From UBA1275 sp002323515 (GTDB lineage Bacteria; Bacteroidota; Rhodothermia; Balneolales; Balneolaceae): a stretch of 64,000 bases of DNA. The stretch lies in assembly GCA_964007875.1 (NCBI GenBank), contig CAXGAH010000002.1, positions 62,001 to 126,000 of the forward strand, read 5' to 3'. Below the pieces are notes generated by a model. It saw only the letters and a program-made list of their open reading frames with translations, was not told where the DNA came from and made no database searches. Position 1 is the stretch's first letter, and each line of letters begins with the position of its first letter. The position numbers were made by a program, and so were the translations under genes. Shown one piece after another: positions 45,206 through 54,400 of this stretch.

Positions 45206-45963
45206 CTGGCTACAACGTTTATTCGGGTTGATGTGGAACTTGCTTCATTAAAGGAAAAGGCATCATAAAAAGCTAATGCTTTCAGGGGACTTTTATCCAG
45301 CAGTTTCTTTATCTGCATCAGTTCGTACGCTCTTTGTTGATGCACTTCAATCCATGCCTGATTAGCTGTTCGACTACGATCAATAATTTCAAAAGAATTG
45401 GTATGGATGTTATGTTTAGAGTCGAAGGAACTTGTTCTATAGTAACAAATATTATGATAGTCACCTTCGATTTCATTCAAATGTTGTACGGCTTCAATAG
45501 AATTTTTCGGAGTTGAAAAATCAAAAATTATCAGTCCATTTACTTTTAAGCATTTTGCTGCTTCATGAAAAAAATGTTCAATTTCTTCTGGTTGTAACAA
45601 ATAATTAACGCTGTCAAACACACTTATTAGGGCATCTTGTTCTCTAATTGACAATAAATCATCAAATGAGGCCTCAAAACAGGGAATAGCTTGAGCTAAA
45701 GTATCAAGCTTTTTACTACCAACTCTAACCATATCTCGGGATGCATCACAAGCTTGTAAGTCATAATCTCCTAATTTACTCAATTCGAAGGTCAAGGAGG
45801 CAGTTCCACAAGAGAGCTCGGTTATCGCAGTTGGCCCTGGATGATGTTGATGCAATAGATCATCTATATATTCTGCCCAATAAGCATAGTCTACATCACT
45901 CATGATATGATCATAAATCTCAGCAAGTTTTGAATAGATAGGCTTTTTTTGGATTTCGTTCAT
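45190..45963 (-). CDS. Class I SAM-dependent methyltransferase
   Basis: A 257-residue protein: YAEIYDHIMSDVDYAYWAEYI at the start, ELSCGTASLTFELSKLG as motif I and SVFDSVNYLLQPEEIEHF as the motif typical of small-molecule methyltransferases with the fold of SAM domain YqeM/Tam. The substrate is unknown. It lies five bases after pdxA and overlaps ftsE by 16 bases, so it is translated within the icd cluster. Confidence 0.85.
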   Translation of the reverse strand: MNEIQKKPIYSKLAEIYDHIMSDVDYAYWAEYIDDLLHQHHPGPTAITELSCGTASLTFELSKLGDYDLQACDASRDMVRVGSKKLDTLAQAIPCFEASFDDLLSIREQDALISVFDSVNYLLQPEEIEHFFHEAAKCLKVNGLIIFDFSTPKNSIEAVQHLNEIEGDYHNICYYRTSSFDSKHNIHTNSFEIIDRSRTANQAWIEVHQQRAYELMQIKKLLDKSPLKALAFYDAFSFNEASSTSTRINVVARCQKP

Positions 45964-45968
45964 TATGC

Positions 45969-47009
45969 TTAGCTTGATTCCGTTGCATGTTTTAGGTAAG
46001 TTAATGCCACATTATATGCTTCTAACATTGAGTCGTGTTCAGCAATCCATTTCCCTGCAATATCAAAGGCGGTTCCGTGATCCGGAGAAGTACGAATAAA
46101 TGGTAATCCTAGGGTGCAATTTACCCCTTTTCCCATAGACCATAATTTAAATGGGGCTAAGCCTTGATCATGGTGTGCGGCAAGAACAACATCAACCTCT
46201 AAAAATTGTTTTCTGCCAAAAAAAGCATCAGCTGGGAATGGACCTGTTAGCTCGATAGTTGGGTCATCTTGAAAGAATCGCAGAATAGGAGCCATGATTT
46301 CCTGCTCTTCTGTACCAAGTACTCCCCCGTCCCCTGCATGAGGGTTTATACCTAATAATGCAATCTTCGGTATTCGGTCTGAATAGTAAGTGTTATAATG
46401 AGAACAGATAACCTTAATTTTAGATTGTATGGTCGTTTGATCAATATGTTCAACCACCGATTTTAATGGCACATGAGTGGTTAGCAAGCACACATTTAAC
46501 CCCTTACCAGAAAGCATCATGACCACATCATTCGCGCCCGTTTGTTCCATCAAATATTCGGTATGACCTGGTACAGAATATCCCGCAAGGTGAATACTCT
46601 CTTTTGAAATAGGAGCGGTTACCAGGGCTTGTGCATGTTTGTTTAGGCAGAGTTTAATCCCTGTATCTAACGATTGCATGCTTAACATACCAGCCAAAGA
46701 ATTATTTTGACCATAGTTACTACCAGAAAAGTCTAAGTCAGACCAAGAGTCAAAGGACTCAAGCACATTAATAGCCCCTTCAATTATCTCAGTTACATCT
46801 GTAATATAGTGTAGGGTCGGCAGTGGATTTGATGATGTTGAGAAATAACTTTTTTGATCCTTGATAAGTTTATGAACAAGGTGGTGAGGGGCAGCTACAA
46901 TTGGAGTGGATTGAGATAAATCAATGTTAAAGAGCGTTTTTAAACTAACCTCAGGACCAATACCATTTGGATCACCAATTGAGACAATTAAACGAGGCTT
47001 AGTGCTCAA
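45969..47009 (-). CDS. pdxA: 4-hydroxythreonine-4-phosphate dehydrogenase
   Basis: A 346-residue PdxA with SIGDPNGIGPEV at the start, ATAPISKESIHLAG-like VTAPISKES, GHTEYL, the metal-binding His residues in GINPHAGDGG and HDQGLAPFKL, and TSPDHGTAFDIAGK. It catalyses an oxidation and decarboxylation step in DXP-independent vitamin B6 synthesis. It starts two bases after the GWxTD gene. Confidence 0.94.
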   Translation of the reverse strand: MSTKPRLIVSIGDPNGIGPEVSLKTLFNIDLSQSTPIVAAPHHLVHKLIKDQKSYFSTSSNPLPTLHYITDVTEIIEGAINVLESFDSWSDLDFSGSNYGQNNSLAGMLSMQSLDTGIKLCLNKHAQALVTAPISKESIHLAGYSVPGHTEYLMEQTGANDVVMMLSGKGLNVCLLTTHVPLKSVVEHIDQTTIQSKIKVICSHYNTYYSDRIPKIALLGINPHAGDGGVLGTEEQEIMAPILRFFQDDPTIELTGPFPADAFFGRKQFLEVDVVLAAHHDQGLAPFKLWSMGKGVNCTLGLPFIRTSPDHGTAFDIAGKWIAEHDSMLEAYNVALTYLKHATESS

Positions 47010-47011
47010 TA

Positions 47012-48580
47012 TTAATTCTCCTGATTTGCGTTAATTAAAGTGAAATCTCCAAAGCCTGAACTTGCTGTGAAAACAAAGGTTCTATTTGGGTAAATCCATT
47101 CTTCAATAACCTTTCCGTTAGTAGGAAAACTACGCACAATTTCTCTAGGTGGTCCGATTTTAATGTAGATTTGACCTTGGTCAGAATCGTATCCTTCGGG
47201 TTTACTTGTAGTCGAGTATTGGTCAAAAGCATAATCAATTCTACGATAGTATTCGCTCATTAATTCATTTTTAGCGGTCGTCGGTATAGGATCTTTTGGT
47301 TCCCAAAAAGAATTAAACCAACGAAGTTTTTCTTCTTGATTTTTCTTTAAAACATCTTCAATCATTTTCTCGGTCATTATATAACGAAGCATTTCTATAG
47401 CAACATCGAGTTGTAAAAGGCTGGTCGGCATATCTTGCCAGTAAGTCTCGAAATTCAATGAGTAAATTACTTTGTCATTGGATTTTAGCTCTAAATTATA
47501 CCCCTTATTTTCTAAAATTTCTGTCTCTAGTTCAATCAGGTAGAATTGTGTATAAAATATTGAAGTACTCTCAAGGAGTTGGTTGCTTAACGGTAGGCCC
47601 ACTTCAAAGACGGATAGTTCAGAGCGTTGAATAGTTTTCGTACCTAAAACAGACGTTGGTGTTGATTTTGTGGAAAAAACTAACTCAAAATTGGATAAGG
47701 AATCTAGTGCAAAAATTGGAATTCCCAGGTAGGATTTTTCGCTAAAGATTACCCGGTTGGTAGAACCAATCCATTTAACAATTTTCGTTTCTTCCTTTGT
47801 AAAAAAAGCTATGGAAGCATTTGCTGTGGTAACTTCTGAGGTATTAAACAAGTAGAGGGGAAGTTGGGTTTTAGGGGGATATAATTGTAACCCAATTTCT
47901 CGGAGAATTTCTTTAGGAATATATTGTTTGAATGTGGTGCTCTTAGAATTAGGATTTCTAGTTCTCCGCCTATTTGGATTGAGTCGTTCAAGTTTATTTG
48001 AATCGATTTGTATTCCTGTAATCGCAGGCCAACCTTTTAAATAATTATAATCCACGTGAATGGTGTACTCATCTAAAGGTAGAGATAGTGTCGTTAGCAC
48101 CTGGGTAAACTCGTTGGGGTCTAGGGTTTGGTCGTACTGATTGACAATGACCGTGTCTCCAATGAATATTCTTTCAGCCAATTCTCTGGTATTCTCGTCT
48201 TCATAGAATCCTTTGTAGATTTCTAAGTTTAATTGATAGCGAGCGGCATAGCTACTATCAGCCTGTCTTTCAAAGGATAACTGTTGATGGGGTATAGATA
48301 AGAAAACTGTTAAAAGAGCAGAATCTTTTTTTGCTTGAATCCATTGTAAATCTATATCAAAACCTTTCTGGATCTTGCTTTGTGCCAAATATCCATAGGA
48401 TTCAATTGCTTGAGCCTTTAAGTCTAGTTTATTGATAAGGCCTAGAAATAAAACGAACAGAAATTTTGATCCATAACCAATTAGTTTGGTAAGACCTCTT
48501 TTGGGCTTATCAATACTTGGTTTATTAATATGTATACGCGTTATGATAGATTGATTGTTAGTGGATTTCAATTTTATCAA
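47012..48580 (-). CDS. GWxTD-domain secreted protein
   Basis: A 522-residue exported protein. The start is TTG at 48580 (or TTG at 48571); a basic stretch PKRGLTKLIGYGSKFLFVLFLGL follows, with cleavage expected near KAQA. The C-terminal 130 residues match the GWxTD domain of Bacteroidota, including IYIKIGPPREI and EEWIYPNRTFVFT, though the name motif has become GYDSD in this copy. The family is uncharacterised and predicted to be surface or periplasmic. The gene overlaps icd by 23 bases and is followed by pdxA after two. Confidence 0.8.
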   Translation of the reverse strand: MIKLKSTNNQSIITRIHINKPSIDKPKRGLTKLIGYGSKFLFVLFLGLINKLDLKAQAIESYGYLAQSKIQKGFDIDLQWIQAKKDSALLTVFLSIPHQQLSFERQADSSYAARYQLNLEIYKGFYEDENTRELAERIFIGDTVIVNQYDQTLDPNEFTQVLTTLSLPLDEYTIHVDYNYLKGWPAITGIQIDSNKLERLNPNRRRTRNPNSKSTTFKQYIPKEILREIGLQLYPPKTQLPLYLFNTSEVTTANASIAFFTKEETKIVKWIGSTNRVIFSEKSYLGIPIFALDSLSNFELVFSTKSTPTSVLGTKTIQRSELSVFEVGLPLSNQLLESTSIFYTQFYLIELETEILENKGYNLELKSNDKVIYSLNFETYWQDMPTSLLQLDVAIEMLRYIMTEKMIEDVLKKNQEEKLRWFNSFWEPKDPIPTTAKNELMSEYYRRIDYAFDQYSTTSKPEGYDSDQGQIYIKIGPPREIVRSFPTNGKVIEEWIYPNRTFVFTASSGFGDFTLINANQEN

Positions 48581-50795
48581 GTATGGAGTTAAACGTGCTG
48601 CTTGGGCGCATAGCTACATCTAATACGCTTTTTTCTATGAAATAGTACCCTTTAATATCTTGTTTTTGACCTTGTACATCGATTAATTCAGAGACAATTG
48701 TTTCTTCTTTATCCTTTAGTTCCTGATGTATATTAGCAAACATAGAGGCCAAAGCGGTGTCTGTTTTTTGTTTAGCTAATTCCTCAATCCAATACATAGC
48801 TAAATAAAAGTGACTACCACGGTTGTCAATGCCGCCTAACTCACGTGTTGGGGACTTGTTTTCGCGAAGAAAGGTACTATTAGCAATGTGTAAACTTTCA
48901 GATAGAATCAAAGCACGTTCATTAGAAAACGTTTTGGCTAAATGGGCTAACGACTCTGCTAACGCTAGAAATTCACCCAAAGAATCCCAACGTAAATAAT
49001 TTTCTTTTTTAAATTGTTGTACGTGCTTTGGAGCTGATCCACCGGCACCGGTTTCAAATAACCCACCGCCATTCATCAGAGGAACAATCGAAAGCATTTT
49101 TGCACTTGTTCCTAATTCAAGAATTGGGAAGAGGTCAGTTAGGTAATCCCGTAACACATTTCCAGTTACTGAAATAGTATCAAGACCCTGACGAAGTCGC
49201 TTGAGAGTGTATGCAGTCGCTTGGTTGGGGGACAGAATGCTTAATTCAAAACCTTTAGTATCATGCTTTTTGAGGTATGTATGGACCTTACTAATTAGTT
49301 GCCCGTCATGTGCCCGCTCTTCATTTAACCAGAATACAGCAGGAGTGTTGGAATCTTTAGAACGATTTACAGCCAACTGGACCCAGTTTTGGATGGAGGC
49401 ATCTTTAACCAGGCAAGCTCTCCATATATCACCCTTTTCAACCTGATGTTCCATCATTACCTGGCCATCGTCAGTAACCACTCGAACAGTACCCGATTGA
49501 TGAATCTCAAAGGTCTTATCATGTGAGCCATATTCTTCTGCTTTTTGGGCCATTAATCCCACGTTTGGCACACTTCCCATAGTAGATGGATTGAAGGCAC
49601 CATGTCGCTTACAATCCTCTATCACTTCATGGTAAACGGAGGCATAACTGCTATCGGGAATAACCGCTAATGTATCTTGTGTTTCCCCATTTTTATCCCA
49701 CATTTTTCCAGACGTACGAATCATTGCAGGCATAGACGCATCAATGATTACATCACTAGGAACATGTAGATTGGTAATACCATTATCAGAATCCACCATA
49801 GCTACTTCAGGGCCATGCTCAAGAACTTTTTCGAGGGCCTCTTGCAGATTCTCTTGTTCAGATGAAGACAGTTTATTTAGATTGTTATATAAATCACCTA
49901 ATCCATTGTTGGGATTGAAATTAATTTTATCAAGTAGTGAAGAATAATTTTGGAATATTTCGTTGAAAAAAACCTCTACAGCATGACCAAAAATAATGGG
50001 GTCAGAAACCTTCATCATAGTGGCTTTCATGTGGATAGAGAACAACACATTTTGTTCTTTTGCTTCTTGAATTTGTTCCCTTAAAAAAGTTCTTAGTGCT
50101 TTTACACTCATGAAGGTTCCATCCAGAATGTCACCTTTTTGAACAGGTGTCCTAGACTTAAGTACAGTAACCTCCATGTCTTCATTCACATGTTCAATAC
50201 GGAAATTCCCATCTTCTAAAACAGTCACTGATTTTTCGTTATGAGCAAAATCATCCTTGGTCATTGTTGCTACAGAGGTTTTCGAATCACTGGACCATTC
50301 ACCCATTCTATGAGGGTTATTCTGTGCATATTCTTTGACCGCTATTGGTGCACGTCTATCAGAATTACCTTCGCGCAACACAGGATTTACCGCACTTCCT
50401 TTAACACGATCGTATCTGTTTTTTATATCCATTTCTTTTTGTGAGTTCGCAATGGTAGGGTAGTCAGGTATAGCGAAGCCAGTCTCTTGGAGCTCTTTTA
50501 CAGTCGCCAAAAGTTGAGGGATAGAGGCGCTAATGTTGGGTAGCTTGATTATATTAGCTTCAGGTGTCTTTGCTAGCTCACCCAATTCAGCTAGGTCATC
50601 ACTCACCACCTGTTCTGGTGTAACAAATTCTGGGAATTGAGAAAGAACTCTAGCAGCTAGGGAAATGTCTCGGAGTTCTAGTTCGACCTTAGCTGCTCTA
50701 GTTATGGCCTCTACTATAGGTAAAAAAGAGTGGGTAGCTAGGGCTGGAGCTTCATCTGTATAGGTGTATATAATTTTTTCTTTGGTTGGTGCCAT
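48558..50795 (-). CDS. icd: NADP-dependent isocitrate dehydrogenase, monomeric type
   Basis: A 745-residue enzyme of the large monomeric IDH family, starting at ATG 50795 (a TTG two codons earlier is less likely). MAPTKEKIIYTYTDEAPALAT, DNGITNLHVPSDVIIDASMPA, MLSIVPLMNGGGLFETGAGGSAPKH and RGSHFYLAMYWIEELA are intact. It makes 2-oxoglutarate and NADPH. Monomeric IDH is phylogenetically scattered. The 14-bp palindrome upstream may take part in control. Confidence 0.96.
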   Translation of the reverse strand: MAPTKEKIIYTYTDEAPALATHSFLPIVEAITRAAKVELELRDISLAARVLSQFPEFVTPEQVVSDDLAELGELAKTPEANIIKLPNISASIPQLLATVKELQETGFAIPDYPTIANSQKEMDIKNRYDRVKGSAVNPVLREGNSDRRAPIAVKEYAQNNPHRMGEWSSDSKTSVATMTKDDFAHNEKSVTVLEDGNFRIEHVNEDMEVTVLKSRTPVQKGDILDGTFMSVKALRTFLREQIQEAKEQNVLFSIHMKATMMKVSDPIIFGHAVEVFFNEIFQNYSSLLDKINFNPNNGLGDLYNNLNKLSSSEQENLQEALEKVLEHGPEVAMVDSDNGITNLHVPSDVIIDASMPAMIRTSGKMWDKNGETQDTLAVIPDSSYASVYHEVIEDCKRHGAFNPSTMGSVPNVGLMAQKAEEYGSHDKTFEIHQSGTVRVVTDDGQVMMEHQVEKGDIWRACLVKDASIQNWVQLAVNRSKDSNTPAVFWLNEERAHDGQLISKVHTYLKKHDTKGFELSILSPNQATAYTLKRLRQGLDTISVTGNVLRDYLTDLFPILELGTSAKMLSIVPLMNGGGLFETGAGGSAPKHVQQFKKENYLRWDSLGEFLALAESLAHLAKTFSNERALILSESLHIANSTFLRENKSPTRELGGIDNRGSHFYLAMYWIEELAKQKTDTALASMFANIHQELKDKEETIVSELIDVQGQKQDIKGYYFIEKSVLDVAMRPSSTFNSILDKIEIH

Positions 50796-50863
50796 GCTCA
50801 ACAGGTATTTTAGATAAAGCCGAGATATTCTTAAGGCTTTTTTAAATTGATATAGTTAAATCA

Positions 50864-50899
50864 TAAAATAGGAAATCTACCTATGGATTTCCTATTTTA
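50864..50899. promoter_or_regulatory. 14-bp perfect inverted repeat in the icd/kinase divergent region
   Basis: TAAAATAGGAAATC (50864-50877) and GATTTCCTATTTTA (50886-50899) are perfect complements around an eight-base loop. The site lies 68 bases upstream of the icd ATG and 69 bases upstream of the kinase GTG. A terminator makes little sense between divergent genes, so an operator or a 5'-UTR hairpin is more likely. Confidence 0.55.
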
Positions 50900-50968
50900 G
50901 ACAATAATTAAATAATAGAACATCGGGATCGGTTACTCGGTTACACAATTAGGCTCTAACACATTTCA

Positions 50969-51841
50969 GTGAATGAATTACACCCATTATTGGCAACGTT
51001 GGTTGAGGAATTTCTCAACGAGAGGAATAAGGTGCGAGATGCTACTTCTGTACCCTTAGATGTCACTCAAATTCAACTAAGTCAGAATATTGAGCATTTG
51101 CTTTTACAAATAAATGCCCATTTAAAGTATGATCATTTTGTAAGCTCTGTACTTGAACATGAACTCAGAACGCCTCTAGCGGGCATATTAAGTACTGTAC
51201 AGCTTCTTCAAGCTCAGCTAGAAGCACATGAAACCGTGCTGCCTGATATGTTACAAAGGTGGTGCGATCGATTAGAAAAGTTAAGTACTCGTATGGAGTT
51301 CTTGTTAGAGAATATGAAACAATTACATAACAACGATTATTCGTCGCAATCTGCGGGAAGGCAAATTAAGAAATTAACAAACTGGTTAATAAATGAAAGA
51401 AAAAGCCTTGTTGAGTTAATTAAAAGCTCACAAATACTCGATTTGGAGCTTCAAATGCTGGATGAGTCATTTGAGTACACTACAGACTATCATTTGCTGA
51501 GTATCATATTAGGCACTTTAGTTGAGAACGCCTCTAAGTATTCACCGGATAATGCTAGAATTGACATTTTTCTTGAACAGACCCAAGAAGTCCTGCGAAT
51601 AAAAGTAATAGATAACGGAGTGGGTTTAGGGGTTAATTCATCTGAAAACTTAATAAAAGCATTCGAGCGAGGGCAAGAGGTAGAACACATTGAGGGTAGT
51701 GGCCTTGGTTTGAGTATAGCGCACGCTGCTGCTCAACGCATCCAAGCTCAATTATTACTATACGATCGCAAAAATGTGCCAGGAACCACTGCTGAATTAA
51801 TTCTTTCCAATAATGATATATGTCAAAAGACACTGTTTTAG
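50969..51841 (+). CDS. Soluble sensor histidine kinase
   Basis: A 290-residue kinase without membrane spans. A helical N-terminus of about 55 residues precedes the dimerisation/phosphoacceptor helix with His64 in LEHELRTPLAG, an N-box LVENASKYS (Asn187), G1 DNGVGL (215-220) and G2 GSGLGLSI (243-250). The start is GTG. It must take its signal inside the cell or from a partner. Its 3' end overlaps the response-regulator gene by 22 bases, so the two are a cognate pair. Confidence 0.93.
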   Translation: MNELHPLLATLVEEFLNERNKVRDATSVPLDVTQIQLSQNIEHLLLQINAHLKYDHFVSSVLEHELRTPLAGILSTVQLLQAQLEAHETVLPDMLQRWCDRLEKLSTRMEFLLENMKQLHNNDYSSQSAGRQIKKLTNWLINERKSLVELIKSSQILDLELQMLDESFEYTTDYHLLSIILGTLVENASKYSPDNARIDIFLEQTQEVLRIKVIDNGVGLGVNSSENLIKAFERGQEVEHIEGSGLGLSIAHAAAQRIQAQLLLYDRKNVPGTTAELILSNNDICQKTLF

Positions 51842-52203
51842 TAGTTGAGGATGATCAATTGCTTCGCGAAGTGATTGAAGACCTATTATATATTAACCAA
51901 ATTAAGGTCAAAACCGTCGGGGATAGTTCAGAGGCCAATGATTGGCTAGAAGAGTACATTCCAGATTTAATTATTTGTGATTTGTTCTTACCGTCCGTTT
52001 CGGGCATCCAATGGCTTAATTCAACATCAGAAGGTTTACTTGCCAATAAAAGTTCAATTATTTTACTGAGTGCCGATCATGAACGGACTCATGAGATGCT
52101 TATGGGTAGTCCTATCCAGTCACTGGTGAAGCATCAGCTAAAGAAGCCTTTTAAAAATGATGAATTGGTCCGATTAATTCGTCTTTTAAGACCGAATAGA
52201 TAG
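51820..52203 (+). CDS. Single-domain response regulator
   Basis: A 127-residue receiver domain without output domain: acidic pair Asp11-Asp12, phosphoacceptor Asp54 in LIICDLFLP, Ser84 in LLSAD and Lys109 in LKKPF. It is CheY-like and would have to act by binding a protein. It overlaps the kinase gene, the likely phosphate donor. The 170-base gap after it holds a weak TTTATC/GATAAA hairpin. Confidence 0.92.
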   Translation: MSKDTVLVVEDDQLLREVIEDLLYINQIKVKTVGDSSEANDWLEEYIPDLIICDLFLPSVSGIQWLNSTSEGLLANKSSIILLSADHERTHEMLMGSPIQSLVKHQLKKPFKNDELVRLIRLLRPNR

Positions 52204-52373
52204 TTTATCTGCCCGGATAAATACCTTAGTAGTTAATAGCGTATATACACGAACTAGAGGTTTGTTAGATGCGAAAAAGAAGCGCTTTTGTTTAATTGAT
52301 GATCCTTTGTTGCTAATGCTGAAATTTGACTCTGTATTCGGTATTATTCAATTAGAATAAAAAGATGTAAGCT

Positions 52374-52583
52374 ATGATGAAACCCATGTTTGGTCATCGA
52401 CCAAAACCCAAGCAGTTCGATTTACCTTTGAGGTATTATAATCCAGAAGAAGATGAAAAAGAAAACAGGAAAAAGCGCATAAAATTCCAGACACATAATC
52501 GTGTGCAGCCGAAGCAGTTTGTTCGGGTATTCTTTCTCTTCATTCTGCTATCACTAGTCGTTTACCTTATTGGTGTTTTATGA
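52374..52583 (+). CDS. Small membrane protein upstream of mutL
   Basis: A 69-residue protein: a basic, proline-rich start (MFGHRPKPKQFDLPLRYYNPEEDEK), a highly charged middle and a single C-terminal membrane span (FVRVFFLFILLSLVVYLIGVL). Proteins with this FDLPLRYYNPE pattern lie upstream of mutL in other Bacteroidota. ATGA overlap with mutL couples translation. A membrane anchor role is possible; function unknown. Confidence 0.78.
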   Translation: MMKPMFGHRPKPKQFDLPLRYYNPEEDEKENRKKRIKFQTHNRVQPKQFVRVFFLFILLSLVVYLIGVL

Positions 52584-54400
52584 GGAAGGTAAAAAAACCT
52601 GAGAGTTACATTCGTTTATTACCAGACACCATTATCGATAAAATTGCGGCTGGAGAGGTCATTCAACGTCCGGCCTCTGTGGTCAAGGAATTACTGGATA
52701 ATGCTATTGATGCCGGTGCTGATCATATCCAATTGATCATTGAGCAATCTGGCAGAACCCTCATTCAAGTAACCGATAATGGCTGTGGAATGAGCGAAGT
52801 TGACCTAGATCATTGCTTTACTAGGCATTCTACTTCTAAAATTCAAGGAATAGATGATCTATATGCAATCCGTACGATGGGATTTAGAGGGGAAGCTATG
52901 TCCTCAATTTCGGCGATATCTCAAGTGGATGCCAAATCAAAGTTGCATAATCAGGATGCCGGTTGGTCAATACGGTTAAATGGTGGAGAGATTCAGCAAA
53001 AAAGTCCCGTTGCTACCACAAATGGGACTCAAGTAACTGTCCGTAATTTATTTTTTAATGTACCCGCCCGGAGACAATTTTTGAAAACGGATGCAACTGA
53101 ATTTCGGCATATCCTAAAAACCGTTCAACATGCAGCAATTAGTCATCCGAAAATTTCCTTCACCTTTGTCTCAGATACTGATACCGTATACCAACTACCT
53201 TCTCAATCCTTAGAAGATCGCATTGTAGGTATGTTTGGGAAACGATATAAAGCTAGCTTAATTCCTTTTAGTGAACAAACTAGCTACGTTACTGTTCACG
53301 GAGTTGCTGGAGATCCAAAGTTGAGCAAAAAATCACGCGGGGAACAGTTTTTATTTGTTAATGGTCGGCCATTCCAGCATCGATACCTTATGCATGTTTT
53401 ATTAAGTTTATACGACAATTGGACGCATGCAAACGAGTATCCTTTCTTTATCTTATTTATCGAAATAGAACCCGACAAAATTGACATAAATGTTCATCCT
53501 GCGAAGTCGGAAATTAAATTTGAAGACGAGCGTTCAGTCATTCAATTAAGTCTTTCTGTATTGAAAAGAGCGTTAAATGAACACCTTCACGTTCCAATTA
53601 TACCCAGTGGGTCGGCATTAGAGGGTGCCGGATTTAATTCTGAACAAAACCAGGCAATCGTAGATGAGCAGCATCCTTTTGGTACTAAAGCTAAGGGATT
53701 AAACTTTTTAAACGCAGCTAAATCAAATACTAAGCTCGATACACATGGCGGTGAAATTGCACGACAACTTTATTCAAATGAACCTTGGGAGCAGAACAGT
53801 CAAACAACGCTAGTAGAAGGGGATGAAGATCGATTTACGAATGGTTTTTATTGGCAGCTACATTCTAGTTATATCGTAACACAAACACGTACCGGCTTTT
53901 GTTTAATTGACCAATACTATGCTCATAAGCGAATATTGTTTGAGAAAACATTGAAAGCAGCTGATTTAGCTCTTCCAAGCACTCAGCAATTACTTTTTTC
54001 ACAGCAAATAGATTTGTCTGCGAGTGATTATACGATACTTAAAGAGATACACCCACTCATCCAAAAAATTGGTTTTTCAGTAAGTTTATTAAGCGGTTAT
54101 TCGATTTTGATTGACGGGGTACCTTCAGATATTACCAAAGGAAATGAGGGTCGTATGATTACCGATTTATTACAAACCTACCGCGAACTCGATAAAGTGG
54201 TTAGTTTTGATGCCAGAGAACGTTTAGCCTTAGCTTTTGCCGCTAGGGCTGCTATACAAAAAGGTCGAAAACTAGAACAAGAGCAAATGGAAGCGCTAGT
54301 TGATGAATTATTTGCTTGTGAAGAACCCTATTATGATCCTTTAAAACACCCTACTATTTTGTTTATGTCGATGAGTGAAATTCAACAGAGGTTCCGTTAA
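52580..54400 (+). CDS. mutL: DNA mismatch repair protein MutL
   Basis: A 606-residue MutL. The GHKL ATPase is intact: IAAGEVIQRPASVVKELLDN with the catalytic Glu of KEL, DNGCGM and GFRGEAMSSI. The C-terminal dimerisation domain is present, but the endonuclease motif DQHAxxE is changed to DQYYAHK and the CPHGRP-like motif to DPLKHP, so nicking activity is probably absent, as in E. coli MutL. It overlaps the small membrane protein by four bases and the downstream QTMAN-like gene by one (TAATG). Confidence 0.95.
   Translation: MRKVKKPESYIRLLPDTIIDKIAAGEVIQRPASVVKELLDNAIDAGADHIQLIIEQSGRTLIQVTDNGCGMSEVDLDHCFTRHSTSKIQGIDDLYAIRTMGFRGEAMSSISAISQVDAKSKLHNQDAGWSIRLNGGEIQQKSPVATTNGTQVTVRNLFFNVPARRQFLKTDATEFRHILKTVQHAAISHPKISFTFVSDTDTVYQLPSQSLEDRIVGMFGKRYKASLIPFSEQTSYVTVHGVAGDPKLSKKSRGEQFLFVNGRPFQHRYLMHVLLSLYDNWTHANEYPFFILFIEIEPDKIDINVHPAKSEIKFEDERSVIQLSLSVLKRALNEHLHVPIIPSGSALEGAGFNSEQNQAIVDEQHPFGTKAKGLNFLNAAKSNTKLDTHGGEIARQLYSNEPWEQNSQTTLVEGDEDRFTNGFYWQLHSSYIVTQTRTGFCLIDQYYAHKRILFEKTLKAADLALPSTQQLLFSQQIDLSASDYTILKEIHPLIQKIGFSVSLLSGYSILIDGVPSDITKGNEGRMITDLLQTYRELDKVVSFDARERLALAFAARAAIQKGRKLEQEQMEALVDELFACEEPYYDPLKHPTILFMSMSEIQQRFR

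Noticed and set aside
50864..50899. Intrinsic terminator
   Set aside because: The flanking genes are divergent and no T-tract follows either arm; an operator or UTR hairpin fits better.
52203..52222. TTTATC/GATAAA hairpin after the response regulator
   Set aside because: Only six AT-rich pairs and no T-tract; too weak to call a terminator.
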